In this document: one piece after another, positions 34,625 to 44,056 of the stretch
How positions within the stretch are numbered: the first letter of the stretch is position 1
Layout of the letters: each line of letters begins with the position of its first letter
Source of the DNA: Melastoma dodecandrum
Taxonomy: Eukaryota; Streptophyta; Magnoliopsida; Myrtales; Melastomataceae
Direction: 5' to 3'
Length of the DNA: 64,000 nt
Assembly: GCA_029817715.1 (NCBI GenBank)
Contig: JARUPY010000292.1
Span: 2,138,001-2,202,000, forward strand
Translations under genes and position numbers: made by a program
The notes under the pieces: generated by a model
The model's input: the letters and a program-made list of their open reading frames with translations, nothing else
What the model was told of the DNA's origin: nothing
Database searches by the model: none

Positions 34625-37600
34625 ATGGCGGACGAGACGACGTCGGCATGCAGGCCCCGGGGGAGGGCGCGACGCGTTGGCGGCTTCTGCCTCGTGAGCG
34701 CGCTCGCCCTGGTGGTGGTCCTCGGCGCCGGGATCGGCCTCGTGGCCCTCCGCCTGTCGAACGGGCCGCTGCAGATCGACGGCCTGTCGCGCCGCGTCGC
34801 TGCCGCGGTGGCCGAGCGGATCGGCCCGGGCTGGAGCATCGGCATCCGCGGCAGCAGCCTCGAACTCGACCGCGAGAACGCCCTGAGCCTGCGCTTCTCC
34901 GGCCTCGACATCCGCAATCCGCAGGGCGACCTCGTGGTGCGCGCCCCCCTGGCGCTGGTCAGCCTCGACCTCTGGGGGCTGCTGCGGCTCAACCTGCAGC
35001 CGCGCTCCATCGAGTTCCGCGAGACGCAGACCACCGCGCTGCTGCACCGGGACGGCTCCATCGCCTTCGCGGCCTCGGAGGCCAACCACCCGGTCGACAT
35101 CCAGCCGCATACGCCCCCGAGCGTGGACGGGGTCCGGGGCAGCGTGTCGCCGCTGTCGGCGGGCATCGCGTCGATCTTCGGCATCGTGCTCGATCCGAGC
35201 GGCGTGGTCGGCGCCCTCGACCGGGCCCGGATCACCGATGCGCGCCTGCGCCTGATCGACGAGGACGGCCGCGAGCGCGCGGTCTTCGCCCGGGTCAACG
35301 GCCTGTTCGGTCGCGATCCGACGAGCGGCACGCGCAACTTCGAGCTCCGGCTCGACGGGCCGCACGGCGAATGGCGGTTCGGCGGCGCCCTGCGCGACGG
35401 CGGGGAGGGCCAGGTGCGGTCCGGCGTCATCACCCTCGACGATCTGCCGGTCACCGACCTGCTGCTGCTCTCGGGCCAGTCGGGCCTGCCGCTGACCACG
35501 GACCTCAAGGTCTCGGCCCGCGCCGACGTGAGCCTCGCGGCCGGGCGCATCAAGACAATGACCGCCAAGGTTCACACCGGCGACGGCACCTTCCTGATCG
35601 AGGAGAAGGACTTCAACCCCGTCACGGTCGAAAGCCTCGACGCGAATCTGAACTGGGACGAGGCCGGCCGCGTGATGACGCTCACGGGGCTGGATTATCG
35701 CGGGGCCGGCAACGCCGTGCGCCTGACCGGCGCGTGGAGGGGCAGCCCGCCGGATGCCGACACGGCCTGGACCGCGACGCTCACGAGCCGGGACGCCACC
35801 TTGCGCGGGGCGACGCCGAAGGACGCGCCGGTCAAGATCGATGCGCTCGACGCGCAGCTCTCGGGCCGCGACGGCGGCATCAGCATCGACGCGCTCACCC
35901 TCTCGGCCCCGGGCGTCCAGGGCACGATCACCGGGACGATCGGCACCACGGCCGACGAGGGCGGCCTCACCCTCCACATCGTCGGCCATGACGGCGAGGT
36001 CCGGACGGGCCTGCGCCTCTGGCCGGAACATATCGCGCCGCCGGCCCGGACCTATCTGGTGGACCAGCTCCGGCGCGGCCGGGTCGATTCCGTCGACATC
36101 CGGGTGAAGATGTCGGGACGCGTGCTGGCCGCCGCCACGCGGGGCGACCCCGCCCCGGACGACGCGGTCCATATCGATTTCCACGTCTCGGACGCGGCGA
36201 TCGACGTCACCGCCGACGCGCCGCCCGTGACCAAGGGCAACGTCGTCGGCACCATCACCGGGCGCTCGACCAATGTGCGCAACGTGACCGCCGAGGTCCA
36301 CGGGCCGGACGGGCGCGGCCTCGCGATCACGGACGGCAGCTTCGTGATCCCACAGATCACGCCGGAGCGCGTGGTGGCGCAGATCGGCATGCGGCTCTCG
36401 GGGGGGGCCGACGGCATGGCCTCCGTGCTCCAGGCCAAGCTGTTCAAGAGCGTGATGAGCGTCGATCTCGACCCGGCCACCATCAAGGGGAGTGCCGACC
36501 TGCGGGTCGATTTCCCCCTCGACCTCAAGCACATCCCCGACCTGCCCGACCTGCCGGTGACCCTGACCGGCACGCTCGCCGACCTGTCGGTCGACAAGGT
36601 GATGGGAAAGGACCGGCTGGAGGCGGGTCGGTTCTCCCTGTCGTATGACCGCGGCGCCTTCGCCTTGAAGGGCGACGGCCGGGTCGCGGGCGCCCCGATC
36701 ACCGTGGACCTGCGCCAGCCGAAGGTCGGCCAGCCGGGCGAGGCAATCGTCAACCTCGCCCTCGACGACGCGGTGCGGGGCCGCAAGGGGCTGCCGACCG
36801 CACCGCAGCTCACCGGCACGATCCCGGTCCGCGCCGTGGTGCCGATCGGCCGGCCCGGCACGGGCAAGCCGCCGATCCGGGTCGAGGCCGACCTCGCCAA
36901 GGCCGGGATCGACGGGCTGCTGCCGGGGCTGACGAAGCCCGCCGGCAAGCCGGGCCGGCTGACCTTCACCCTGGTGGATGGCGGCCAGGGCCTCGAACTG
37001 CGTGACTTCGCCTTCGACGCGGCCCCGGCCACCGCCCGCGGCACCGTCACGATCACGCCGGAGGGCGGCCTGGACCGGGCCGACCTGACCAACGTCAAGC
37101 TGTCGCCCGGCGACGACCTGCGGGTCGGCCTCGACCGGACCGGCACCGGCTACAAGGTCGTGGTCCGGGGTGCGGTGGTGGATGCCAGGCCGTTCCTGAA
37201 ATCCCTGGGCGCCCCGGAGGGCAAGGGCGGCAAGGACGCGAAGGACACGAACCCGAAGGACATCGACGCCGATATCCAGGTTCCGATCGTCGCCGGCTTC
37301 AACGACGAGGCGCTGACCGCCGCCAATCTCCGGCTGTCGCTGCACGGCAAGACCCTGCGGGCCGCCACGATCAGCGGTCGCTTCCGTGCGGCGCCCTTCG
37401 CCGCCTCCGTCACCCGAGGCGAGCGCGGCGTGCCGACGCTGACGGTGGATTCGGCCGATGCCGGCGCGACCCTGCGCTTCGTCGACATCTACCGGCGGAT
37501 GTATGGCGGGCGGCTCAATGCCGGGATCGGCCTCAACGACGGCCCTCAGGCGGGCGTCGTGCAGATCCGCGACTTCACCCTGCGCAACGAGCCGGCCCTG

Positions 37601-38071
37601 TCGAGCATCATGGCGCAGGGGCCGGAGCCGGCCGACACCGACGCCGCCCGCGGCCGCCGGATCGCGCCCGGCCGGGCGGCCGGCGACGTCACCTTCGACC
37701 GGATGCGCGCCAACTTCGTCCGCACCGGCACCCGGGTGGATTTCAGCGACGCGGCGATCTCGAACGCCGCCATGGGCTTCACCCTGTCGGGCTGGCTCGA
37801 CACGGGCCGCGAGCGCACCGACATGACCGGCACCTTCGTGCCGCTCTACGGGCTGAACAACGTGGCCTCGCAGCTGCCGCTGCTCGGGCCGCTCTTGGGC
37901 GGCGGCCACAACGAGGGTCTGTTCGCGGTGAACTTTCGCGTCGCCGGCAAGCTCGCGGCGCCGGACGTGAGCGTGAACCCGCTCTCGGCCATCGCCCCGG
38001 GCTTCCTGCGCAAGCTGTTCAGCGCCGGGGGCGGGCCCTTCGCCGACGGGATGCCGACGGTGGCGCAATAG
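34625..38071 (+). CDS. Large AsmA/YhdP-like envelope protein
   Basis: This 1148-residue protein has a cytosolic N-terminus, one membrane helix (about 21-42: LVSALALVVVLGAGIGLVAL), and a very long periplasmic part made of repeating beta strands. This is the AsmA/DUF3971 layout of YhdP, TamB and AsmA, which are thought to carry phospholipids between inner and outer membrane. Repeated segments such as ADLRVDFPLDLKHIPDLPD and DVSVNPLSAIAPGFLRKLF at the C-terminus (a typical last motif of this family) support it. The start at 34625 has AAGGG 5 nt upstream and places the helix correctly. It is a single gene. Confidence 0.88.
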   Translation: MADETTSACRPRGRARRVGGFCLVSALALVVVLGAGIGLVALRLSNGPLQIDGLSRRVAAAVAERIGPGWSIGIRGSSLELDRENALSLRFSGLDIRNPQGDLVVRAPLALVSLDLWGLLRLNLQPRSIEFRETQTTALLHRDGSIAFAASEANHPVDIQPHTPPSVDGVRGSVSPLSAGIASIFGIVLDPSGVVGALDRARITDARLRLIDEDGRERAVFARVNGLFGRDPTSGTRNFELRLDGPHGEWRFGGALRDGGEGQVRSGVITLDDLPVTDLLLLSGQSGLPLTTDLKVSARADVSLAAGRIKTMTAKVHTGDGTFLIEEKDFNPVTVESLDANLNWDEAGRVMTLTGLDYRGAGNAVRLTGAWRGSPPDADTAWTATLTSRDATLRGATPKDAPVKIDALDAQLSGRDGGISIDALTLSAPGVQGTITGTIGTTADEGGLTLHIVGHDGEVRTGLRLWPEHIAPPARTYLVDQLRRGRVDSVDIRVKMSGRVLAAATRGDPAPDDAVHIDFHVSDAAIDVTADAPPVTKGNVVGTITGRSTNVRNVTAEVHGPDGRGLAITDGSFVIPQITPERVVAQIGMRLSGGADGMASVLQAKLFKSVMSVDLDPATIKGSADLRVDFPLDLKHIPDLPDLPVTLTGTLADLSVDKVMGKDRLEAGRFSLSYDRGAFALKGDGRVAGAPITVDLRQPKVGQPGEAIVNLALDDAVRGRKGLPTAPQLTGTIPVRAVVPIGRPGTGKPPIRVEADLAKAGIDGLLPGLTKPAGKPGRLTFTLVDGGQGLELRDFAFDAAPATARGTVTITPEGGLDRADLTNVKLSPGDDLRVGLDRTGTGYKVVVRGAVVDARPFLKSLGAPEGKGGKDAKDTNPKDIDADIQVPIVAGFNDEALTAANLRLSLHGKTLRAATISGRFRAAPFAASVTRGERGVPTLTVDSADAGATLRFVDIYRRMYGGRLNAGIGLNDGPQAGVVQIRDFTLRNEPALSSIMAQGPEPADTDAARGRRIAPGRAAGDVTFDRMRANFVRTGTRVDFSDAAISNAAMGFTLSGWLDTGRERTDMTGTFVPLYGLNNVASQLPLLGPLLGGGHNEGLFAVNFRVAGKLAAPDVSVNPLSAIAPGFLRKLFSAGGGPFADGMPTVAQ

Positions 38072-38274
38072 AGCTCGGTTCTTGCGTCATCGATGTCCGG
38101 ATCCCACGACGCCCGGTGGGACCGATGCCTCCTGGCAGCGATCCCGCCGCCCGCCACGTCACGCGGCGCGGATGCCCGACGGGAAGCCGTCGACCGCAGG
38201 GTCGGGCAGCGCGAATCGACGAGCGGGTTCTGAGGCGGATGCGAAACCCTGAGTTGCAGCCGCTCCGGTCGCAC

Positions 38275-38487
38275 CCGCGCTTGCGCACCGTTGCGGGCGA
38301 TCTCTCGCGTCGCCGCACCGAGCTGCTCCAGGGCCGCAGCGATGGTCGCCGATACCGCGCTGATCGCGCGAATAGGGAGATCGATGGAGCCGATGGCGGC
38401 AACCAGGTGGCCGGTCGCACCCTGGCTCGCGGCGATCAGCTGGCCGATCTCGTCTTGAGGGCCTGTCGCAGCGGTCCAGTACTGCAA
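38275..38487 (-). pseudogene. Methyl-accepting chemotaxis protein relic (C-terminal signalling piece)
   Basis: Read on the minus strand, about 70 residues look like the distal arm of a chemoreceptor signalling domain: GQLIAASQGATGHLVAAIGS, then ISAVSATIAAALEQLGAATR and EIARN. Both sides are cut: the sequence before it has no membrane or HAMP part, and after EIARN the frame turns into low-complexity Arg/Pro residues. It is not a working gene. The rest of the 38072-38642 gap shows no gene. Confidence 0.65.
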
Positions 38488-38642
38488 GACCGACCCTTCT
38501 TCGGCGGTCGATCAGAGCGGGAGAGCGCCGGAGCGTGCGCGCAGTCGGCGCCCTAACGCGCTCCGTCTAACACCTCCAGCAGAACAGGCACCGAAAAGCC
38601 CGGCGCGGCGGACCGCACCGAGCCGAAGCCAAGTCCCAAAAA

Positions 38643-39416
38643 CTATTTCTCGACGAAGGCCTTCTCGATCACGTAGTGGGCCGCCTCGCCGTGGTTGCCC
38701 TCCTCGTAGCCGCGGGAGGTCAGGAGCTCCCGGGTGTCGCGGATCATGTCCGGGCTGCCGCAGAGCATGAAGCGGTCGGCCTCGATCGACATCTCCGGCA
38801 GGCCGATATCCTCGAACAGCTTGCCCGAGACCATCAGGTCGGTGATCCGCCCGCGGTTGCGGAACGGCTCACGGGTCACGGTCGGGTAGTAGATCAGCTG
38901 CTGCGAGATCATCTCGCCCAGGAACTCGTGCTTGGGCAGCGTCTCGGTGATCGTCTCGCCGTAGGCCAGTTCCTGCACCTGCCGGCAGCCATGGACCAGC
39001 ACGACCTTCTCGAACCGGTCGTAGGTCTCCGGATCCTTGATGATCGACAGGAACGGCGCCAGCCCCGTGCCGGTGCCGAGCAGGTAGAGGTGCCGGCCGG
39101 GCAGCAGATTGTCGAGCACCAGGGTGCCGGTGGGCTTCTTGCCGATGATGATCGGGTCGCCGACCTTGAGGTGCTGGAGCTTGGAGGTCAGCGGCCCATC
39201 CTGGACCTTGATGGAGAAGAACTCCAGCTCCTCCTCGTAATTGGCCGAGACCACCGAGTAGGCGCGCAGGAGCGGCCGGCCCTCGACCTCCAGGCCGATC
39301 ATCGTGAACTCGCCGTTGCGGAAGCGGAAGGCGGGATCACGGGTGGTGCGGAACGAGAACAGGTTGTCGGTCCAGTGATGGACCGACAGGACGCGCTCCT
39401 CGTAGAACTTGCTCAT
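38643..39416 (-). CDS. fpr: Ferredoxin-NADP+ reductase
   Basis: This 257-residue FAD enzyme moves electrons between NADPH and ferredoxin or flavodoxin. It has the FAD motif RAYSVVSAN (R-x-Y-S-x2-S), the NADP loop LLGTGTGLAPFLSI, and the C-terminal CGSPDMI segment, and ends in the short tail FVEK without a tyrosine, as in bacterial subclass Fpr. The start at 39416 (MSKFYEERVLSVHHW) is the normal family start; the longer frame adds about 94 unlikely residues. It faces the large 322-bp gap at 39417-39738 as its probable promoter. Confidence 0.93.
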   Translation of the reverse strand: MSKFYEERVLSVHHWTDNLFSFRTTRDPAFRFRNGEFTMIGLEVEGRPLLRAYSVVSANYEEELEFFSIKVQDGPLTSKLQHLKVGDPIIIGKKPTGTLVLDNLLPGRHLYLLGTGTGLAPFLSIIKDPETYDRFEKVVLVHGCRQVQELAYGETITETLPKHEFLGEMISQQLIYYPTVTREPFRNRGRITDLMVSGKLFEDIGLPEMSIEADRFMLCGSPDMIRDTRELLTSRGYEEGNHGEAAHYVIEKAFVEK

Positions 39417-39738
39417 CGACGGATCAGTCCTCGAATCCTCTGATGCTCGGCTCACCGCCCCGACGATTCGGGGCGCGTGGTTCGGCGGATCCCCGCCGCC
39501 CCGCTCGGGCGGGGGTGGATCCTGACGCGAGACGGCCCGCCCGGATCCGGATGATACACACAGGCGCGTTGCTTCTTTCGCAGTTGCAGCACGCCCGTCA
39601 AGGCGCGCCGGGATCACACCCGCGAAAGAAGTGAACGGCCTGGAATCGTTCGAATAATTAGCGTCATCCCGGGAGCGCTGCAGCATCGCCGGGAGCATGG
39701 GAGGGTTGCCGTCCGGTGCGCCGCCTCCGTCGCTGCCC
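39417..39738. other. Intergenic region with a wide inverted repeat
   Basis: The gap between fpr and the dioxygenase contains a perfect 10-bp inverted repeat, CTTCTTTCGC (39572-39581) and GCGAAAGAAG (39622-39631), 40 nt apart, about 155-215 nt upstream of the fpr start. It might be a pair of regulator half-sites. A 63-residue plus-strand ORF here is Arg/Pro-rich and not convincing. Confidence 0.45.
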
Positions 39739-40689
39739 TCAGGCGATGGGGTCGGGGCGGAGCGGCTTCAGCCCGGCCTCGATCTCGGCCCGGCGTGGCT
39801 CCAGGAACGGCGGCAGGGCGAGGCGTTCGCCCAGGGTCTCCAGGGGCTCGTCGGCGGTGAAGCCTGGGCCATCCGTGGCGATCTCGAACAAGATGCCGTT
39901 CGGCTCGCGGAAGTAGAGGCTGCGGAAATAGTAGCGGTCGACCGGCCCGCTGGTCGGCATCCGGGCGGCCCGGAGCCGGTCGGCCCAGGCGTCGTAATCC
40001 GCGTCCGGGATGCGGAAGGCGACGTGATGCACCGCCCCCGCCCCCGGCCGCGCCGGTGGGGACGGATCGGCCAGGAGCTGGATCTCCGCGGCCGGGCCGC
40101 CGGGCCCCATGGCGTAGACCTCGACCGGCCCGTCCGCCGTCTCGAAGGCCCTGTCCCGGCGCATGCCCAGCACCGCGGTCAGCACAGCGGCGGTGCGGCC
40201 GAGATCCGGCACCGAGAGCCGGATCGGGCCGAGGCCGCGGATCTGGTAGGCGGCCGGCACCGGCGAGCCGTCCCAGGGATGCTCCGGCCCGGCCCCGCCA
40301 TCGTCGACCAGGGCGAGGCGCTGCCCCTCGGGATCCTCGAAATCCAAGGTGAGGCGCCCGTCGCGCAGGACGGGCTCGGCCTCCACGATCCCGGCCTCGC
40401 GCAGGCGCGCGTGCCACCACGCCACGGCGGCCTCGCCGGGCACGCGCAGATGCGTCCGGCTGATGCTGTTCGAGCCCCGCCGCTCCCGGGGCGCCGGCCA
40501 GTCGAAGAAGGTGATGTCGGTGCCCGGGCTCGCCAGCCCGTCCGCGTAGAACAGGTGGTAGGCCGAGACGTCGTCCTGGTTCACCGTCTTCTTGACGAGG
40601 CGCAGGCCCAGCGTGCCGGTGTAGAACGCGACGTTCTCCGCCGCGCGGGCGGTCACCGCGGTGAGGTGGTGGATGCCGGTGAGCTGCAT
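39739..40689 (-). CDS. Ring-cleaving dioxygenase, VOC superfamily (MhqO-like)
   Basis: This 316-residue protein has two vicinal-oxygen-chelate modules (about 1-150 and 155-305). It opens with the typical [20 protein letters not shown] and has [12 protein letters not shown] in module 2, which give two histidine metal ligands; [16 protein letters not shown] carries the glutamate ligand. This matches the MhqO/MhqA group, linked to quinone detoxification in Bacillus. The metal and substrate are unproven. A palindromic repeat follows upstream at 40736. Confidence 0.85.
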   Translation of the reverse strand: MQLTGIHHLTAVTARAAENVAFYTGTLGLRLVKKTVNQDDVSAYHLFYADGLASPGTDITFFDWPAPRERRGSNSISRTHLRVPGEAAVAWWHARLREAGIVEAEPVLRDGRLTLDFEDPEGQRLALVDDGGAGPEHPWDGSPVPAAYQIRGLGPIRLSVPDLGRTAAVLTAVLGMRRDRAFETADGPVEVYAMGPGGPAAEIQLLADPSPPARPGAGAVHHVAFRIPDADYDAWADRLRAARMPTSGPVDRYYFRSLYFREPNGILFEIATDGPGFTADEPLETLGERLALPPFLEPRRAEIEAGLKPLRPDPIA

Positions 40690-40735
40690 GGGGGTCCGGG
40701 GGTTCAGGCCGAGTTAGGCGTCGTCGCGCCGATTA

Positions 40736-40764
40736 GATTGCTTCACTCCGCTCGCAACGACGAT
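40736..40764. repeat. Short intergenic repeat, family A copy 3
   Basis: GATTGCTTCACTCCGCTCGC followed by AACGACGATC matches the core of the copies at 43-75 and 10706-10735 with one change in the centre. It lies between two minus-strand genes. Confidence 0.5.
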
Positions 40765-40793
40765 CGCGCCGGAGCCGGCGCCCGAAAACGATA

Positions 40794-40988
40794 TCAGAGC
40801 CGATCCTTCGACAGGACGGCCTCGACTTCGGCCGCCGTTGCGAAGTCCCCGCGCATCCTCTCGGCTTCCGCCTCGATGAGATCGGCGACCTTCCGCAGCG
40901 GGAATTCGGTCACGGTCTCGGTCCGGCCCGCATGCGCCAGCACGCGGGACGTATGCGCCAGCACGCGGGACACGATCTCGTCCTGCAT
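40794..40988 (-). CDS. Small hypothetical protein with duplicated 7-residue unit
   Basis: The 64-residue frame starts MQDEIVSRVLAHTSRVLAHA. The repeated VLAH(T/A)(S/G)R comes from a 21-bp tandem repeat (40932-40950 and 40953-40971, 19 of 19 matching bases per unit core). The second half, LRKVADLIEAEAERMRGDFA then TAAEVEAVLSKDRL, is a regular amphipathic helix pair and looks like real protein; it recalls small antitoxins in style, but no toxin partner follows. It may be a functional small gene or a remnant. Confidence 0.4.
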   Translation of the reverse strand: MQDEIVSRVLAHTSRVLAHAGRTETVTEFPLRKVADLIEAEAERMRGDFATAAEVEAVLSKDRL

Positions 40989-41087
40989 CTCGGGCGACAG
41001 CGCGCGACCGGTCTGCGCAGTCCAGTCAACACCGCGGTCATGCCTTCAGTATGCACCGATCGCCGCCCGAGAAAAGCGGCGCAGCCC

Positions 41088-42380
41088 TCAGAGCCCGACC
41101 GGCCGCCCCGCGGCCACCACCAGCATCTTGCCGTCGGCGAAGGTGCGAGCCGCGGCGCGGCGGATATCGGCCTGCGTCACCGCCGCCACCATCGCGTTGC
41201 GCCGGGCAATGTAGTCCATGCCCAGCTCCTCGAAGGCGATCTGCACCAGCTGGTGGGCGATCTTGGTCGAGGTGTCGAAGCCGAGCGCGTAGGAGCCGGT
41301 GAGATAATCCTTGGCCTTCTGCAATTCGTCGTCGTCCGGCCCATCCGCGATCAGACGGCCGATCTCGTCGCCGATCACCGACAGCGCCTCGCCGACGCGC
41401 TCGTTCTTGGTGGCGGTGTAGCCCCAGGTCATCGCGGCCGAGCGGTGGCTGACCAGCGAGGTGCCCACCGAGTAGGCCAGCCCACGCTTCTCGCGCACCT
41501 CCTGGAACAGGCGCGACGTGAAGGCGCCGCCGCCCAGGATGTGGTTCAGCACGTAGGCCGGGATGAAGTCCGGATCCCGCCAGGGCACGCCCGCCATGCC
41601 GAAGCGGATCACCGATTGCGGCACGTCGAGGTCGACCACGATACGCCGACCGAGATCCTGCACCTCGGTGCGCGGCACCGCCTTCAGCTCACCGGCCTCC
41701 GGCAGGGCGCCGAAGGCGCGGTTCAGGCCCTCGGCCAGTTGCTGGGCGCCGATCGCGCCGACCGCCGCGACCTTCACCCGGCCGCGCCCGATGATGCGGG
41801 CATGCATCGCCAGCAGGTCGTCCCGGGTGATCGCCGCGACGCTCTCGACCGTGCCGGAGGAGGGGCGGGCGTAGGGATGGCCGGCAAAGGCCTCCTTGAA
41901 GAAGCGGCGGGACGCGAGCACCCCCGGGTCGTTCTGCTGGTAGCGCAGGCCGGCGATGATCTGACCGCGCACGCGCTCGATCGCGTCCGGGTCGAGGCGG
42001 GGCTTGGCCAGCGCCAGGGCCAGGAGCCCGATCGCCTCGTCGGCGTGCTTGACCAGCATCTTCAGCGAGCCGCCGATCGCGTCCGGCCCGGCATGGAACG
42101 ACAGCTCGATCGCCCGGGCGGCGAGCCGCTCCTGGAACAGGTCGGAGGTGAGGTCGCCCGCGCCCTCGTCGAGGAGCCGCGCCAGCATCTGCGCGCAGCC
42201 GGACTTGCCGGCCGGATCCTGCGCAGCGCCGCCCTCGAAGGTGAAGGCGAGGGCGATCATCGGCACCACCGGCGACTCGACGTGCCACGCCTCGATGCCG
42301 GGGGCGGTCACGACCGGCAGCGCCGTGGTGGGCGAGCTGGCGGGGGTTGCGGTCTCGACCAGGGTCTCGGTCAAGCTCAT
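41088..42380 (-). CDS. M16 family peptidase-like subunit, non-catalytic
   Basis: This 430-residue M16-fold protein lacks the zinc site HxxEH; where it should be, the sequence reads SGCAQMLARLLDEGAG. It keeps the C-terminal R/Y-type element REKRGLAYSVGTSLVSH used in substrate binding. Pairs of a catalytic and a non-catalytic M16 subunit, like mitochondrial processing peptidase, are common in alphaproteobacteria. It follows the catalytic subunit by 109 bp on the same strand, supporting a heterodimer. Confidence 0.9.
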   Translation of the reverse strand: MSLTETLVETATPASSPTTALPVVTAPGIEAWHVESPVVPMIALAFTFEGGAAQDPAGKSGCAQMLARLLDEGAGDLTSDLFQERLAARAIELSFHAGPDAIGGSLKMLVKHADEAIGLLALALAKPRLDPDAIERVRGQIIAGLRYQQNDPGVLASRRFFKEAFAGHPYARPSSGTVESVAAITRDDLLAMHARIIGRGRVKVAAVGAIGAQQLAEGLNRAFGALPEAGELKAVPRTEVQDLGRRIVVDLDVPQSVIRFGMAGVPWRDPDFIPAYVLNHILGGGAFTSRLFQEVREKRGLAYSVGTSLVSHRSAAMTWGYTATKNERVGEALSVIGDEIGRLIADGPDDDELQKAKDYLTGSYALGFDTSTKIAHQLVQIAFEELGMDYIARRNAMVAAVTQADIRRAAARTFADGKMLVVAAGRPVGL

Positions 42381-42488
42381 GGGAACCTCGTATCTCTATC
42401 TCGGGCTACGGCGGAGCGGGCCAAGGCTCCCGTCCGGCTTGTCCTGGCCACGGGCCCCGGAGCGGAACCGCCAGGACGCGGCAGGGGG

Positions 42489-43898
42489 CTACTCGGCAGC
42501 CATCGCGACGGGGGCGTCGGGATCCTGCGCCTTGGTCAGGTAGCCGGTGACCGAGCGGGCCGGCGTCAGGAAGTTCTCGGCGGCACCCTTCAGGCGTGCC
42601 TGCGTCACCGCCTCGATATCGGCCGGCCAGCGGCGGACTTCCTCGATGGTCTCGCCGATCGCCAGCGCCGAGCCGTAGATGCGGGCGAGCGACGACTGGC
42701 TGTCGGAGGAATAGACCGTCTCGGCCACGAGGCGGGTCTTGGCCCGCTCGATCGCCTCGGGATCCAGGGCTTCCGCGGGAGCCTGGCGCAGGATCCGGTC
42801 GACGGCCTCCTCCAGCTTCTCCAGGGGCACGCCCTCGGCGGGGACCGCGTAGACGGAGAAGCGGGTGTCGTCGATCGCCGAGCCCATGTACCAGGCGCCG
42901 GCATTCACCGCGAGGCCGGTCTCCATGACCAGCTTGCGGTAGAGGTAGGAGGTCGAGCCGCCGCCCAGCACCTCGGCCAGCAATTCGAGATCGTGGCAGC
43001 CGCCATCCCGGGCGGTGATGCAGGAGGGGGTCAGGTAGAGCCGCTGCAGGGTCGGCTGCTCGACCTTCGGGTCGGCCACCGCGACCCGGCGGAGCGCCTT
43101 CGGCTCCGGCTCCCGCGCCCGGACACGCTCGGGCCGGGCGCCCTGGGGCGCGACGCGGCCGTAGGTGGTCTCGGCGAGGCGGCGGACCTCGTCCGGGGTC
43201 ACGTCGCCCGCCACCACCAGGATGGCGTTCTCGGGGGTGTAGAAGCGCTTGTAATAGGCCAGCGCGTGCTCGCGGTTCAGCCCCTCGATCTCGTGCATCC
43301 AGCCGATGATCGGGATGCCGTAGGGGTGATGCACGAACAGGCCGGCCGCCATCGCCTCGGAGAGCTGGGCGGAGGGGTCGGTCTCGACCCGCATGCGCCG
43401 CTCCTCCAGCACCACGTCGCGCTCGGGGGCCACGACGGCGTCGTCGAGGACGAGGCCGCTCATGCGGTCGGCCTCGAATTCCATCATGGTGCCGAGATGG
43501 TCCCGGGCGACCCGCTGGAAATAGGCGGTGTAATCGTAGCTGGTGAAGGCGTTCTCCTGGCCGCCGAGGCCCGACACCGCCTTGGAGAAGGCGCCCACCG
43601 GGTGGGTCTCGGTGCCCTTGAACATCAGGTGCTCGAGGAAGTGGGCGATGCCCGACTGGCCGAGCGGATCATCGGCCGAGCCGTTGCGGTACCAGATCAT
43701 GTGGGTCGCCACGGGCGCGCGGTGGTCGGGCACCACCACCACGTCGAGGCCGTTGTCGAGGGTGAAGGCCGTCACCTCCGGGCCGCCGGCCTCGGACCGC
43801 CCGAACGGCGCAGCATCACCCCGGCCGGCACTGGCGCCGAAGGGCGAGCCCGGACGCAGCGGGAAGAGTTGGGGCGTCGCCTTCCTGAACAGGTGCAT
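42489..43898 (-). CDS. M16 family zinc metallopeptidase, catalytic subunit
   Basis: This 469-residue protein has the inverted zinc motif in SGIAHFLEHLMFKGTE (His-x-x-Glu-His) and a downstream glutamate region VLEERRMRVETDPSA. It matches the PqqL/processing-peptidase-like M16B group, which degrades peptides in periplasm or cytosol. The start at 43898 has AAGGAAAG upstream at 6 nt; the longer frame adds a doubtful leader. No clear signal peptide is seen. It is in a probable operon after a periplasmic protein and lspA, with its partner downstream. Confidence 0.92.
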   Translation of the reverse strand: MHLFRKATPQLFPLRPGSPFGASAGRGDAAPFGRSEAGGPEVTAFTLDNGLDVVVVPDHRAPVATHMIWYRNGSADDPLGQSGIAHFLEHLMFKGTETHPVGAFSKAVSGLGGQENAFTSYDYTAYFQRVARDHLGTMMEFEADRMSGLVLDDAVVAPERDVVLEERRMRVETDPSAQLSEAMAAGLFVHHPYGIPIIGWMHEIEGLNREHALAYYKRFYTPENAILVVAGDVTPDEVRRLAETTYGRVAPQGARPERVRAREPEPKALRRVAVADPKVEQPTLQRLYLTPSCITARDGGCHDLELLAEVLGGGSTSYLYRKLVMETGLAVNAGAWYMGSAIDDTRFSVYAVPAEGVPLEKLEEAVDRILRQAPAEALDPEAIERAKTRLVAETVYSSDSQSSLARIYGSALAIGETIEEVRRWPADIEAVTQARLKGAAENFLTPARSVTGYLTKAQDPDAPVAMAAE

Positions 43899-44056
43899 TC
43901 CGCTTTCCTTCTGCCGGCCCCGCAACCGCTGCCGCGCGTCGGAACGCCTGTGCGGATCGGGGCCGTCCTGGTCGCCGGCGCGCAAGAACCGCACCGGGAC
44001 GATCATCGCATGTTGCCATGCCGTGGCGCCGTTGCAACAGCGACACGGCGTTCCGG

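Noticed and set aside
33974..38068. A 1364-codon minus-strand frame opposite the AsmA-like gene
   Set aside because: Only its last 155 codons (the Bcp peroxiredoxin, 33974-34441) look like protein; the rest is the shadow of the AsmA-like gene.
39443..39634. A 63-codon plus-strand frame upstream of fpr
   Set aside because: It is Arg/Pro-rich, has no ribosome site and spans the left arm of the inverted repeat and its spacer.
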